The notes under the pieces were generated by a model that was not told the origin of the DNA, searched no databases, and saw only the letters and a list, made by a program, of their open reading frames with translations. A DNA stretch of 64,000 bases, taken from contig NZ_WHOM01000061.1 of NCBI RefSeq assembly GCF_009739465.1, forward strand, positions 158,716 through 222,715. Direction: 5' to 3'. Shown here one piece after another: positions 7,997 to 16,450 of this stretch (within the stretch, counting starts at the first letter, position 1; each line of letters opens with the position of its first letter). This stretch comes from Streptomyces apocyni. GTDB taxonomy: Bacteria; Actinomycetota; Actinomycetes; Streptomycetales; Streptomycetaceae. The position numbers were made by a program, and so were the translations under genes.

Positions 7997-9943
7997 TCAG
8001 GAGCCGCCGTGAACGTGCGGTGCTCCGCTTCGCGCCTCGACGAGTGCGTGGAGCGCCTCCCTGGCCACCGCGTCGCTCTGGTGCAGGAACGGGTCGTTGG
8101 TACGTGGCCGGGGGAAGTCGCCTGGGCTGGTGACGAAGCGTCTGGGGTGCGCCGAGCCGTCGGGTCCCAGAGGGCGCGCGCCGAGTGTGTCGATGAGGCC
8201 CGTGGGCTGCCGCCGGCCTGTGGTGGGGTCGGTCTGCACTTGTTCCCTGATCTCCCGCTCACCGATGAGGTGGAGGAGCAGGGGATCGGCCACGCGCGTG
8301 AGGGCGCGTCCGGGCAAGCGGGCCTCGATCAGCGCCCGGGCCTGTACGACCCGGTCCAAGCTGCTGGTGCGCGCTTCGAACACGCTGCCTCTGCAGGTCA
8401 CCTTCATGTTCGCGCCGACGAAGTCGACGACGCCCGCGCGGGCCAGAGCCAGGAGCTGTTCGAGGCGCGGCCCCGGCGGGCCGCTGGTACGGAACCGGCA
8501 GAAGTCGAAGAAGGCGGTCATGCTGTGGCTTCCGTTGCCGGGCTCGACCTCTCCTCGCTGGACCACGGCCCACAACGCCTGGGAGATCGAGAAGATGGCG
8601 TGGTAGACGGCCAGATGGGCGCTGTACCGGGGGTTCCGCCCTCTCTCGAGGTCGTCGGCGAGGTAGTGCAGCATCCACGCGCGCAGGGCGGCGGCGTCGG
8701 TGAAGCGGCGGTTCTCCAGCGGTCTGTCCAGCCCGTCGACGTCGATGTGGTCACGGGTGTCGGGCACGGCCTGCTCGATCAGGTCCTTGAACTCGGGACT
8801 CTGCCACTGCGCGGCGTCCAACCGGTCGAGGAAGTCTCCAGCGTCGACTCCGAGGCGGTGGGGATGGGAGTGCGCCAGCTCCCGGTAGCCGGCCACGGTC
8901 AGCTCCCGTGCGAGGGCGGGCCACACGTCGGAGGCGAAATCCAGGGAGTGGTCGGCGAAGTCGGCGGGCGAGAAGTAGCGGGGCACTCGAGGTGGAGGCC
9001 CCGGCAGGACGTAGGCGAACTTCGAGCGGTACGGCACACCTCGGCGCGAACCCACGTACAGCGTGGGTTCCCGGCCCGACGGTATGTAGCGCAACTCGCC
9101 CGACGGCTCACGGCAGAAGCGCCCGCCGCGTCCCTCGGTGAGGAGCACCATGATGTCGATGAAGGTCAGCCCGAATCCGCGCATCAGTACCGGCTCGCCC
9201 GCGGGGAACGCGTCCAGTGAGATGTCGGACGTGTACGCGGTCGGCTGGTAGTTGAGGTGGTGTGCTGCCGCGTGCTGGGCCAGCCGGGGTTCCGGACCGT
9301 GCGGTTTCACCTGGAAGTGCCCCTGCGCCAGGATCACCAGGTCCACGTCCAGGGTCTCGCCGTCGTCGAGCCGGACGCGCTGGCGGCCGTCAGGCACATC
9401 GCCCAGGGACAGCACGGACGCCTGGTGGGTCCGGACGTGGGCGCGGTCCGCCACGGCAGCGACGCTCCGCCAGAAGCACCAGGCGAGGTAGTCACCCGTG
9501 AGCTTCCGTGTGGCGAACCAGCCGGCGTGGACGCGCCCGGCTTCCTCCCGCGTCCCCGGGGCCGGCTGGTAGCCCGGCGGAAGGTCGAGGCGTCCCGCGG
9601 CGAGATCCCGCGCCCACTGTTCCAGCGTGGGGCCTTCGACGGCGGGGCCCTGGCAGGTGACCGTGTCGTCGGTGAAGAGCGTGCACTCGTCGGCCCGGGT
9701 GTTCGACCAGAGCAGCGGGGACTGGTCCTGGCGCCATACCCGTCCGGCACCGACGGGATACGGGTCGATGACGTGGATGTCCGGGCGCTCGTCGGGGGCG
9801 ATGAGGTGTGCGTTGGCGGCGATACGTTCGAGTACGGATGTCCCGCGTGGTCCGCAGCCGATGATTGCGATGCTCGGATTCTCCGCCCGATACGGGGGCG
9901 GGCTGTTTTCGTCGGCGTCGTTGGCGCGGTGGTTCTGGTTCAT
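7997..9943 (-). CDS. FAD/NAD(P)-binding protein (PF13454 type)
   Basis: This 648-residue flavoprotein-like enzyme has an N-terminal dinucleotide-binding motif (IAIIGCGPRGTSVLERI, about residues 26-42). Further features of the FAD-NAD(P)-binding family are PLLWSNTRADECTLFTDD, DVDLVILAQGHFQVK and PVLMRGFGLTFIDIMVLLTE. The reaction is unknown. Such proteins occur near peptide natural product and export genes in actinomycetes. The ATG at 9943 has GGAGG five bases upstream, and that site lies inside the 11-base gap after the upstream ABC gene, so the two were an operon. Because that ABC gene is truncated, this enzyme may be the surviving part of a lost cluster. Confidence 0.85.
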   Translation of the reverse strand: MNQNHRANDADENSPPPYRAENPSIAIIGCGPRGTSVLERIAANAHLIAPDERPDIHVIDPYPVGAGRVWRQDQSPLLWSNTRADECTLFTDDTVTCQGPAVEGPTLEQWARDLAAGRLDLPPGYQPAPGTREEAGRVHAGWFATRKLTGDYLAWCFWRSVAAVADRAHVRTHQASVLSLGDVPDGRQRVRLDDGETLDVDLVILAQGHFQVKPHGPEPRLAQHAAAHHLNYQPTAYTSDISLDAFPAGEPVLMRGFGLTFIDIMVLLTEGRGGRFCREPSGELRYIPSGREPTLYVGSRRGVPYRSKFAYVLPGPPPRVPRYFSPADFADHSLDFASDVWPALARELTVAGYRELAHSHPHRLGVDAGDFLDRLDAAQWQSPEFKDLIEQAVPDTRDHIDVDGLDRPLENRRFTDAAALRAWMLHYLADDLERGRNPRYSAHLAVYHAIFSISQALWAVVQRGEVEPGNGSHSMTAFFDFCRFRTSGPPGPRLEQLLALARAGVVDFVGANMKVTCRGSVFEARTSSLDRVVQARALIEARLPGRALTRVADPLLLHLIGEREIREQVQTDPTTGRRQPTGLIDTLGARPLGPDGSAHPRRFVTSPGDFPRPRTNDPFLHQSDAVAREALHALVEARSGAPHVHGGS

Positions 9944-9954
9944 CGGTCCTCCCT

Positions 9955-10821
9955 TCAGGCCACGAGCAGTTGATGGGAGGCCAGATCGCGGTAGAGCGTG
10001 CTGGACTCGATGAGTTCGTCGTGGGTACCCGTGCCCACCACCCTTCCGCGGTCGACGACGACGATCTGGTCGGCGTCGACCACGGTGGCCAGTCGATGGG
10101 CGACGATCAGCAGCGTGTGGTCGGTGGGGACGGCGTCGATCGCCGCGCGGAACGCCTGCTCGTTCCTGGCGTCGAGATTGCTGGTCGGCTCGTCCAGCAG
10201 CAGGATCGGCGGCGCGGCGAGGAGCGTTCGGGCTATGGCCAGGCGCTGGCGTTCACCGCCGGACAACAGGACGCCGCCTTCGCCCACCTGCGCGTCCAGT
10301 CCGAGCGGAGACCGCTTCGCGATCTCGTCGAGGTTGACGCGGCGCAGGACTGCTGTCAGGTCGTCGTCGGACAGGCCCGGCGCGGCCAGTGACAGGTTCT
10401 CGCGGAGGGTTCCGGCGAGGATCGGTGCCTCCTGCTCCACATAGCCGATCCGGCTGCGCAGTTCGTCCCGTGGCACCTGGCGGATGTCGGCCCCGCTCAG
10501 CCGGATCGCGCCGGACCGTACGTCGTAGAAGCGCTCGGCCAGCGCCAGCAGAGTCGACTTGCCGGCGCCCGACGGGCCGACCAGGGCGGTGCGGGTGCCC
10601 CGGTAGACGGTGAAGCTGACGTCCTCCACGACCGTCTCGCCCTTTCCGTATCCGAACGTCACACGGTCGAAGGCGAGCGCGGGGACGGACCCGGCGCCGA
10701 AGACCGGGGCGGCCCCCCGGCTCTCTGGCGGCGGCTGGACACGTACGACGTCCCCGTCCGTCTCGGTCGGCACGCGCAGCACGTCCTCGATGCGTTGCAG
10801 AGCGCCGAGGCCGGTCTGCAG
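9955..10821 (-). pseudogene. 5'-truncated ABC exporter: nucleotide-binding domain remains, membrane domain lost
   Basis: The remaining frame contains a complete nucleotide-binding domain: Walker A GPSGAGKST, signature LSGGERQRLAIARTLL, Walker B ILLLDEPTSNLD and H-loop IVAHRLATV. Immediately upstream is the tail of the last transmembrane-domain segment (LQTGLGALQRIEDVLRV), the typical linker of ABC_membrane half-exporters. Everything earlier, about 300 residues of membrane domain, is absent. Upstream of 10821 the frame continues only as antisense of an AraC-family gene, up to about 10929. The gene is therefore a deletion remnant, probably non-functional as an exporter. A start codon that would allow expression of the isolated ATPase is not obvious. 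Confidence 0.8.
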
Positions 10822-11832
10822 CTGGGGGTCGAGCTGCCCGCATCCGAGCGGTTCGACCCGTGGTACGACGAGATCGACCTGATGTCCTGGCCGTCCCACC
10901 TGGCCATCAACTCTCCCGAGCACCTCCATGCCCTGGCCGACAGGCTCGACCTCGGGGCCCTCAGGCTTCTCCGATTAGTCCAGCCGCCGACGGCAGCGAC
11001 GGGCACGGCGTGCCCCGGGGCCGCGGTGGACCCGGACCAGTACCACCTCGTGCTTCCCCTGCAAGGCGAACTGAAGTTGGGGAACTCGACCCGCTCCAGA
11101 GTCTTCACGCCCGGTGACATGTTCCTGGCCGACACCTCCTGTCCCCCCGGGTTCCACGCCTACGTCCCGCACGTCCATCAGCATCCCGGTGCGGTGACCT
11201 CGCCCTTGGTGGCTCTGCGGCTCCAGATCCCCAAAGAACTGGTTCCGCTGCCAACCGACCTGATGGACTCTCTGATGGTCACGCCCCTGCGGCAGCACAA
11301 CGTGTTCGGCCTGACACTGTCGCGCTTGCTCGTCGACCTCTTACGCCACCCCGTCAGCTTCTCCGCCGCGCAGGCGCACCGGATCTCCGGCGTTCTGCTG
11401 GAACTCCTCACCGGGATGCTCGGTTCGCAGACGAGTGAGGACGCCGCGTCGGATGGGGCCCACGACAGCCTGTTCATCCGTGTCCAGGATTACATCCAGC
11501 GGCATCTGGGGGACCCCGAGTTGACTCCGGCGCAGATCGCCGCCGAACACCACATCTCGCGCCGTCACCTTCAACGTCTCTTCCAGCAGCGGGGCCTCAC
11601 GGTGGCTGCCTCGATACGGCAGCAGCGACTGGAACGCGCATGCGCCGACCTCACCGCTCCTCAGCTGGCCACGTACCCCATCAGCGCTATCGCTGCCCGG
11701 TGGGGTTTCCGTCACGCGGCTGACTTCAGCCGCGCCTTTCGCAAGGCGTACGGGGTCGCGCCGTCGGACTTCCGGCTCGCGCGTACAGGAGGTGCTGCGG
11801 CCCGTGATGCCGACGGCCACGGCGCCGAGTGA
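10795..11832 (+). CDS. AraC-family regulator with AraC-like ligand-binding N-terminal domain, probably 5'-truncated
   Basis: The N-terminal part (ERFDPWYDEIDL, LDLGALRLLRLVQPP, PDQYHLVLPLQGELKL, FTPGDMFLADTSCP) is the AraC_binding_2 type cupin-like domain. The C-terminal 110 residues have two HTH motifs (LTPAQIAAEHHISRRHLQRLFQ and YPISAIAARWGFRHAADFSRAF), then FRKAYGVAPSDFR. Homology begins near 10828, just after the ABC remnant ends. The only possible start codon upstream is a TTG at 10795, inside the remnant, so the original start was probably deleted. Leu61 (10975-10977) and Leu183 (11341-11343) are TTA codons, so translation should need the bldA tRNA. Confidence 0.8.
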   Translation: MQSAEAGLQLGVELPASERFDPWYDEIDLMSWPSHLAINSPEHLHALADRLDLGALRLLRLVQPPTAATGTACPGAAVDPDQYHLVLPLQGELKLGNSTRSRVFTPGDMFLADTSCPPGFHAYVPHVHQHPGAVTSPLVALRLQIPKELVPLPTDLMDSLMVTPLRQHNVFGLTLSRLLVDLLRHPVSFSAAQAHRISGVLLELLTGMLGSQTSEDAASDGAHDSLFIRVQDYIQRHLGDPELTPAQIAAEHHISRRHLQRLFQQRGLTVAASIRQQRLERACADLTAPQLATYPISAIAARWGFRHAADFSRAFRKAYGVAPSDFRLARTGGAAARDADGHGAE

Positions 11833-11875
11833 AGCGCGGCGCCCGCTGATACGCGACATGTCCGAGAGCCCATAG

Positions 11876-11923
11876 GGAGGTCCTCCAGGGGCCATCTATG
11901 GAGGTCCTCCAGGGGCCATCAGC
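11876..11923. repeat. 24-bp direct repeat with palindromic core, two copies
   Basis: Units at 11876-11899 and 11900-11923 share GGAGGTCCTCCAGGGGCCAT. The core GGAGGTCCTCC is a near-perfect palindrome, so each copy can form a hairpin and the two copies can also pair with each other. It lies 44 bases past the AraC-family stop and could act as a terminator. Confidence 0.75.
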
Positions 11924-12007
11924 GGCTGGACGCCTCCGGCGTCGACACGGCCGGTTGTTGGTCGTGCCGCCGTTCCGGGGCACCGGGCACTCCCCCCGGC
12001 GGACCGT

Positions 12008-13435
12008 TCACGTATCACCGCGCGGCGAGTGGACGGTGAGAGCACCGTGAGCGCGCAGAACGGCGGCCAGGTTACCCGGCCGCTCGCGCAGCGTGGCGTT
12101 GAGGAAGGCCAGCGATGCGGCGGCGGTGACGCGCGGTCCATCGGTACGGCCTCGTGATCCCACGATCGACTCCACCGGGGGCAGATAGAGCGGCGCGTCG
12201 GTGAACGTGAGATGCGCCGCTCCAGGGACGGTGAGACGGTAACTGGTCGCACCGCTCAGGCTGAGCACACGGGCGAGGCGGGGGATGTAGTCGGGGTCGA
12301 TGTCCTCTCGGAGGTCCTGGGTCAGCGCCAGCACCGGTTGCGGGAAGCGTGTCGGGTCGGGGTCGTGCGGAAAGCCGTCCAGGTCGATGACGGCGTCGAA
12401 CCGATCGTCCTGGCGAACTCCCTGCAAGGCGGCGGCTCCGCCGAGGGAGTGCCCGGCAGCGGCGACTCGGCCGGTGTCCATCCGCCCGCTCACCGGCCCC
12501 GGGATCTCGCCTCGCGCGACACGGTTCAGCTGGGTGAGAACGAAGCTCAGGTCAGCGGCCCGTATTGCGGTCCACTTGACCGCCCGCTCCTCGTCACGGT
12601 CGGCGTCACCCGTGGCGGCGACCTTCGTGCGGATGGTCCGGCCGTCGGCGAGGACGACGGCGGCCGAGTCGTAGGGGTGGTCAAGGGCTGCGACGACATA
12701 GCCGTGGCTGGCCAGTTCCTGCGCCCATGCTGAATTCTGGGTACGCACTCCGCCCAGCCCCGGGGAGAAGAGCACGACCGGGAAGCGTCCGTTGCCGTCA
12801 GCCACCGGCGCGTCGACCACCGCGTGGGTACGCGCGCGGGGGAGGCCGTCGAGCAGGAATCCGGGCATGCCGACGTAGTCGGCGAGGGCGTCGGAGACGA
12901 TCCCCGCCTCGCGGTCCGTGCGCCCGAGGTAGGCGGCACGCTGCGCATCCGCCGGGCTCTTTCGCGCCGGATACCACAACTGCACTACGACAGTGCGCCG
13001 GTCGTCCTCGTCGGGGGTGGCGTCCTCGGGACGGTCGGCGTCGGTCCACTGCACCACGCTGGTGCCCACGGCGAAGGGGCCGGACGGCGCCGGGAAGACC
13101 GGCACGGGCAACGCCCAGGCGGCCGCCGGGCCGACCGCGATCAGACACAGACACACCAGCGACGCCGGCAAGGCCGCCCACCATCGGGCCCTGCGCGGCG
13201 GTCGGCCGCCGCGCGCTCGCAGCTCGGCTGCGACGGCGAACGGCAGGACGAGTGCGGCGCCGGCCAGCACAGGCACCATCTGCCACCGAACCGAACTCCA
13301 CACCAGCACCACGCCGGACAACAGCACCACCACTGAGGAGCTGAACGCGGTCGGCCGACGCATCCGTCGGGGAAGCCAGCGGGCGGTCACGAGCGCGACG
13401 GCACTTGCCACAACCACGCTTTCCAGAAGGGACAT
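12008..13435 (-). CDS. membrane-anchored alpha/beta hydrolase (PAF-acetylhydrolase/dienelactone-hydrolase-like lipase)
   Basis: This encodes 475 residues from the ATG at 13435. About 130 N-terminal residues form three or four hydrophobic helices (SLLESVVVASAVALVTARWL; FSSSVVVLLSGVVLVW; MVPVLAGAALVLPFAV; LPASLVCLCLIAV). They are followed by a hydrolase domain facing the outside. The nucleophile elbow is GHSLGGAAAL, the acid is likely in VIDLDGFPHDP, and the catalytic His is in PGAAHLTFTDAP. The start of the domain (VVVQLWYPAR) and GVRTQNSAWAQELASHGYVVAALDHP match the PAF-acetylhydrolase/cutinase-like group. The substrate is unknown; ester cleavage is inferred from the triad. The frame continues 22 codons upstream of 13435 without family similarity. 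Confidence 0.87.
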   Translation of the reverse strand: MSLLESVVVASAVALVTARWLPRRMRRPTAFSSSVVVLLSGVVLVWSSVRWQMVPVLAGAALVLPFAVAAELRARGGRPPRRARWWAALPASLVCLCLIAVGPAAAWALPVPVFPAPSGPFAVGTSVVQWTDADRPEDATPDEDDRRTVVVQLWYPARKSPADAQRAAYLGRTDREAGIVSDALADYVGMPGFLLDGLPRARTHAVVDAPVADGNGRFPVVLFSPGLGGVRTQNSAWAQELASHGYVVAALDHPYDSAAVVLADGRTIRTKVAATGDADRDEERAVKWTAIRAADLSFVLTQLNRVARGEIPGPVSGRMDTGRVAAAGHSLGGAAALQGVRQDDRFDAVIDLDGFPHDPDPTRFPQPVLALTQDLREDIDPDYIPRLARVLSLSGATSYRLTVPGAAHLTFTDAPLYLPPVESIVGSRGRTDGPRVTAAASLAFLNATLRERPGNLAAVLRAHGALTVHSPRGDT

Positions 13436-13713
13436 ATGAAATCCCGGCAGTGTTTCGGTCACACGATCATGCTGGGTGCACGACCGCCGGCCCCACATCA
13501 AACCCAGGTCGCGAACGCGTGCGACTTGAGGCTGACATGGCCGTCATCCGAAGGCCGCACGGAAGCGTTCGCGCAGATCGCAGATCGCAGATCGCAGAGA
13601 CGGTCGGCGGGTTCGTTGGCGAAGACCAGCGGCCGACCAGCCGCCGTGCGGTCGCACGATCGGGTAGCCGTCAAGCTCCCGCAGCATGATCGACGCAACG
13701 ACGACGACCGGAG
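13436..13713. other. gene-free interval with short repeats and a possible enzyme remnant
   Basis: No intact gene is visible. A minus-strand stretch at 13637-13687 reads MLRELDGYPIVRPHGGWS, which looks like a piece of a C-terminal aminotransferase segment, but the frame does not continue. An 8-base motif (CGCAGATC) is repeated about three times near 13574-13598. Confidence 0.4.
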
Positions 13714-14259
13714 TCAGTCCGCGCACTGCTCGCTGCGACGGGCGGCACGCGCCCGGTTGCCACAGCCGATCGAGCACCACGCTTGATCCCGTCTGCGCGC
13801 GAGGAAGAACATCCCGCAGCTCGGCGCGGGGCAGCGCCGCAACCGTGCCTGCTCCGGCCCGGCGGCCAGCACAAGCGCCTGCCGCGCGACCGCCGCCGCG
13901 ACCGACCCGCCGGCCTCCTGCTCCGTGAGGCGGCCGGCGTCGTCGACCCGGAACGTCACAGGGGCCCGCGCGGCCAGCGCGTTGAGTCGCGCCCTCGCCG
14001 GCCCCGGCAGCGGCGCCTGCCGCGCCGCCGCGTCCAGCGCGACCCTGACCGGGGCGCGCAGCTCCGCGAGATCCTCCATGGGGAGGTCGGCGAGCTCCCG
14101 GTCGCACACCTTCTCCCGCCAGGACGCCATGAGGTCCGGTTCGGCCAGCAGGTCGACGTCGTCACCCGCGTGACCCGCTCCGACGACGACGGTGTTGGCC
14201 ACGTCGAGGACCGGACGCTCGCCGATCCACGGCATCTCACGCAGGTTCTTGAGGGGCAT
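13714..14259 (-). CDS. ABATE-CGNR zinc-finger regulator
   Basis: This encodes 181 residues. The N-terminal ABATE-type domain (LDVANTVVVGAGHAGDDVDLL) is followed by the CGNR zinc finger RRCPAPSCGMFFLARRR then WCSIGCGNRARAARR, with four cysteines positioned to bind zinc. Proteins of this family are considered stress- or metabolite-responsive transcriptional regulators in actinobacteria. They often regulate a divergent small gene. Here the divergent neighbour is only a remnant (14309-14506), so its target may have been lost. Confidence 0.9.
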   Translation of the reverse strand: MPLKNLREMPWIGERPVLDVANTVVVGAGHAGDDVDLLAEPDLMASWREKVCDRELADLPMEDLAELRAPVRVALDAAARQAPLPGPARARLNALAARAPVTFRVDDAGRLTEQEAGGSVAAAVARQALVLAAGPEQARLRRCPAPSCGMFFLARRRDQAWCSIGCGNRARAARRSEQCAD

Positions 14260-14308
14260 GCCATCAACCTACCGGACTCACGGATTCCCTGCGCCAAATC
14301 CGTGATAG

Positions 14309-14506
14309 CTTCCTTTCCTCGGCGCGGACCTCGCCCGGCACGAGGACGGCTCCCTGCTCGACCTCATCCTCTGGGCCTCCCCGGAGGCAGCCGCCCGCGC
14401 GGCGGCGGAGATGCCCGGGGATCCGGCCGCCGGGGAGTTCTTCAGCTTGATCGGCGAGGTCCACGAGATGCGGCACGCCGAAGTACTGCACAGCACCCAG
14501 CAGTAA
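14309..14506 (+). pseudogene. C-terminal remnant of a small protein, possibly an antibiotic-biosynthesis-monooxygenase-like protein
   Basis: After an in-frame TAG the frame reads about 65 residues: LARHEDGSLLDLILWASPEA, then AGEFFSLIGEVHEMRHAEVL, ending at the TAA of 14504-14506. Codon use is typical of a Streptomyces gene, but there is no start codon at the 5' end, so the front of the gene is missing. The pattern (a D-x-x-x-W strand followed by an alanine-rich helix and FFSLI) resembles small ABM-like proteins; that identity is tentative. It is divergent from the CGNR regulator, the usual position of such a regulator's target. Confidence 0.5.
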
Positions 14507-14591
14507 CCGAACCGGCATCCGCGGCCCGCGACCTGCGACCGCGTGGGACGGGCACGCCGCAGGTGCCGGAACCAGCCGAGAAGGGAGAGCC

Positions 14592-15779
14592 GTGCCCACG
14601 GCCGACGAACTGATCAACCCTCGCACCACGGACCTGCTGGCCTCCGTCATGGCGGCAGCGGGCGCCGCACCGGCCACTGCCCTCCGCGGCTGCGGGGTCC
14701 TGCTGGAGGGCCTCACTTTCAGCCGACGCGTCACCACCGTGAAGGAAGCCGTCCTCGCCGACCTTCCGGACGCCTACCCGGCCTTCGCCGACGTCGTCCG
14801 AGCGGCCCTGCGCCGACCCGAATTCACCGGCTGGATGACCTTCCCCGTCAACGCGGCAGTCGCCGAACGCGCCCGGAGGGACGGCGTGTTCGAGCCCGCG
14901 CTCGACCTGCTCGCAGACCTCTCGCCCCTGCTCACCGCGGAGATGGCGGTACGCCCCTTCTTCAGCGCTGATCTTTCAAGGGCCCTGGACCGGGCCATGC
15001 GGTGGACCCGCCATCCCGATCCGCACGTCCGCCGCCTGGCGAGCGAAGGCACCCGACCGCGCCTGCCGTGGGCGCCCAGACTGACCGCACTCGTCACCGA
15101 CCCCACCCCGGCCCTGCCCGTCCTGGACGCGCTGTACCGGGACGTGAGCGAGTACGTCAGACGATCGGTGGCCAACCACCTCAACGACATCAGCCGCGAC
15201 CACCCCGGTACGGCCGTCGCCATCGCCGCTCGCTGGCTCGCCGAGCCCGCGCCCACCACACCAGCCCTGGTCCGCCACGGCCTGCGGACCCTCGTCAAGG
15301 CCGGCGACCGCGACGCTCTGGCGCTCCTCGGCCACGACCCCGGCGTCCGCGTCCGGGTCGTGGGCCCCGATGTCCGCACACCTCGGGTACGCCTGGGTGA
15401 GGACCTGGTCTTCGGCTACGAGGTCACCAACACCGGGACCCGTACCGCCCGTCTCGTCATCGACTACGTCGTCCACTACCGCAAGGCGAACGGCAGCCTC
15501 TCCCCCAAGGTCTTCAAACTCACCCGCCGCGACCTCGCCCCGGGCGAGTGCCGGTCAGGCGTCCGTCGCCACCCGCTCCGGCCGCTCAGCACGCGCCGGC
15601 ACCACCCCGGCACGCACCGCGTGGAACTCCAGATCAACGGTCAGCCCTACGGCTCCAACGCATTCACCCTCCACATCCCACCGGAAGCGGCCCTCACCGG
15701 AAACGACCCCTCACCTTCCGGCCAGGGCGTGCCGGTGGATGTCCCGCCACCCGGCCAGGCGGCCCCTGGCGCGCACTGA
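14592..15779 (+). CDS. AlkC-like DNA alkylation repair glycosylase with C-terminal Ig-like domain
   Basis: This encodes 395 residues from GTG at 14592 (GGGAG 6 bases upstream). Residues 1 to about 270 are HEAT-like helical repeats. The family signature RHPDPHVRRLASEGTRPRLP followed by W is the hallmark of AlkC/AlkD-type glycosylases, which excise positively charged alkylated bases without flipping them. From about residue 275 (RVRLGEDLVFGYEVTNTGTR) follows an immunoglobulin-like domain, as known for AlkC, where it contacts DNA. The last 30 residues are a Pro/Gly-rich tail. It is the first of three plus-strand genes with DNA-repair or light-repair links, but is separated from the next by 670 bases. 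Confidence 0.88.
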   Translation: MPTADELINPRTTDLLASVMAAAGAAPATALRGCGVLLEGLTFSRRVTTVKEAVLADLPDAYPAFADVVRAALRRPEFTGWMTFPVNAAVAERARRDGVFEPALDLLADLSPLLTAEMAVRPFFSADLSRALDRAMRWTRHPDPHVRRLASEGTRPRLPWAPRLTALVTDPTPALPVLDALYRDVSEYVRRSVANHLNDISRDHPGTAVAIAARWLAEPAPTTPALVRHGLRTLVKAGDRDALALLGHDPGVRVRVVGPDVRTPRVRLGEDLVFGYEVTNTGTRTARLVIDYVVHYRKANGSLSPKVFKLTRRDLAPGECRSGVRRHPLRPLSTRRHHPGTHRVELQINGQPYGSNAFTLHIPPEAALTGNDPSPSGQGVPVDVPPPGQAAPGAH

Positions 15780-16450
15780 ACGGCCCGGGGGCGCAGTGCG
15801 CCGACCCGTGGGCATCACAGTCGTTCCCGGCGCCTTCGTCCGTTCGGCGAGTTCGCTGATCGCCAGGATCTGCTGCGCGGCTTCGACCGCAGCCAGGTCT
15901 CCGGGGGAAGGAGTCGGTGATGCGGACGGTGCCACACACCTGGCGCAGCCTGGGCCTGGAAACGATGGCGTCGTTGCTCGTGGTGTCCCTGACCCGTCTG
16001 AGCGGCCACTGCTTCGCGGCCCGTTGCCAGTGGCCTCGCCTGCACCCCCTCAAAGAACGCGCGATGGCCGCTGTGGCGCATCACTCGCTGATCAATGGCG
16101 CAGTACATCCGGCAGCTCGGCAGGGCACGGGAACACGGTCATCTTCCGGGGGCGGGTCGTGTCCGGCTCGAACCCGTCTGGGTGCGCCCGGGGCGACGGC
16201 TGCGGGTGTTGGCCCCTGGAACGCGGCAGCGCCACCGACGTGTGTGTGCGGGTGAGTGTGAGCGGCCTTGTGACCGAGGACGGACTGCCGGTCGCCCACC
16301 GCGTCGTCGAGACCACAGCGGAACCGGGAGGGATCCCGGTTACTGGTCACAGCCGCGGGCCGCCTCGCCGCGACGGGCACGGTGACGCTGTGGGGCCCAT
16401 GATCGGTCGACAGGGCAGGGTGTCGTGAAGCGAGCCGGAAGGGAAGAACC
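15780..16450. other. 670-bp interval without a recognisable gene
   Basis: No known family is seen on either strand. The only candidate with a proper ribosome-binding site is the plus-strand frame at 15920-16255, listed separately. Several overlapping open frames without family similarity suggest decayed sequence. Confidence 0.5.
15920..16255 (+). CDS. uncertain 111-aa ORF with strong ribosome-binding site
   Basis: AAGGAG lies six bases before the ATG at 15920. The first 65 codons have a high G/C share in the third position (MRTVPHTWRSLGLETMASLL onward), but the C-terminal third looks like non-coding translation. I do not recognise it. It may be a 3'-truncated or frameshifted gene. Confidence 0.25.
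   Translation: MRTVPHTWRSLGLETMASLLVVSLTRLSGHCFAARCQWPRLHPLKERAMAAVAHHSLINGAVHPAARQGTGTRSSSGGGSCPARTRLGAPGATAAGVGPWNAAAPPTCVCG

Noticed and set aside
9955..10929. Complete stand-alone ABC ATPase gene
   Set aside because: It begins inside a transmembrane-domain linker and its 5' part is antisense of the AraC gene, so it is a truncated exporter.
11876..11923. Insertion-sequence end or attachment site
   Set aside because: Only a 24-bp tandem duplication with a palindromic core; no transposase or integrase gene is nearby.
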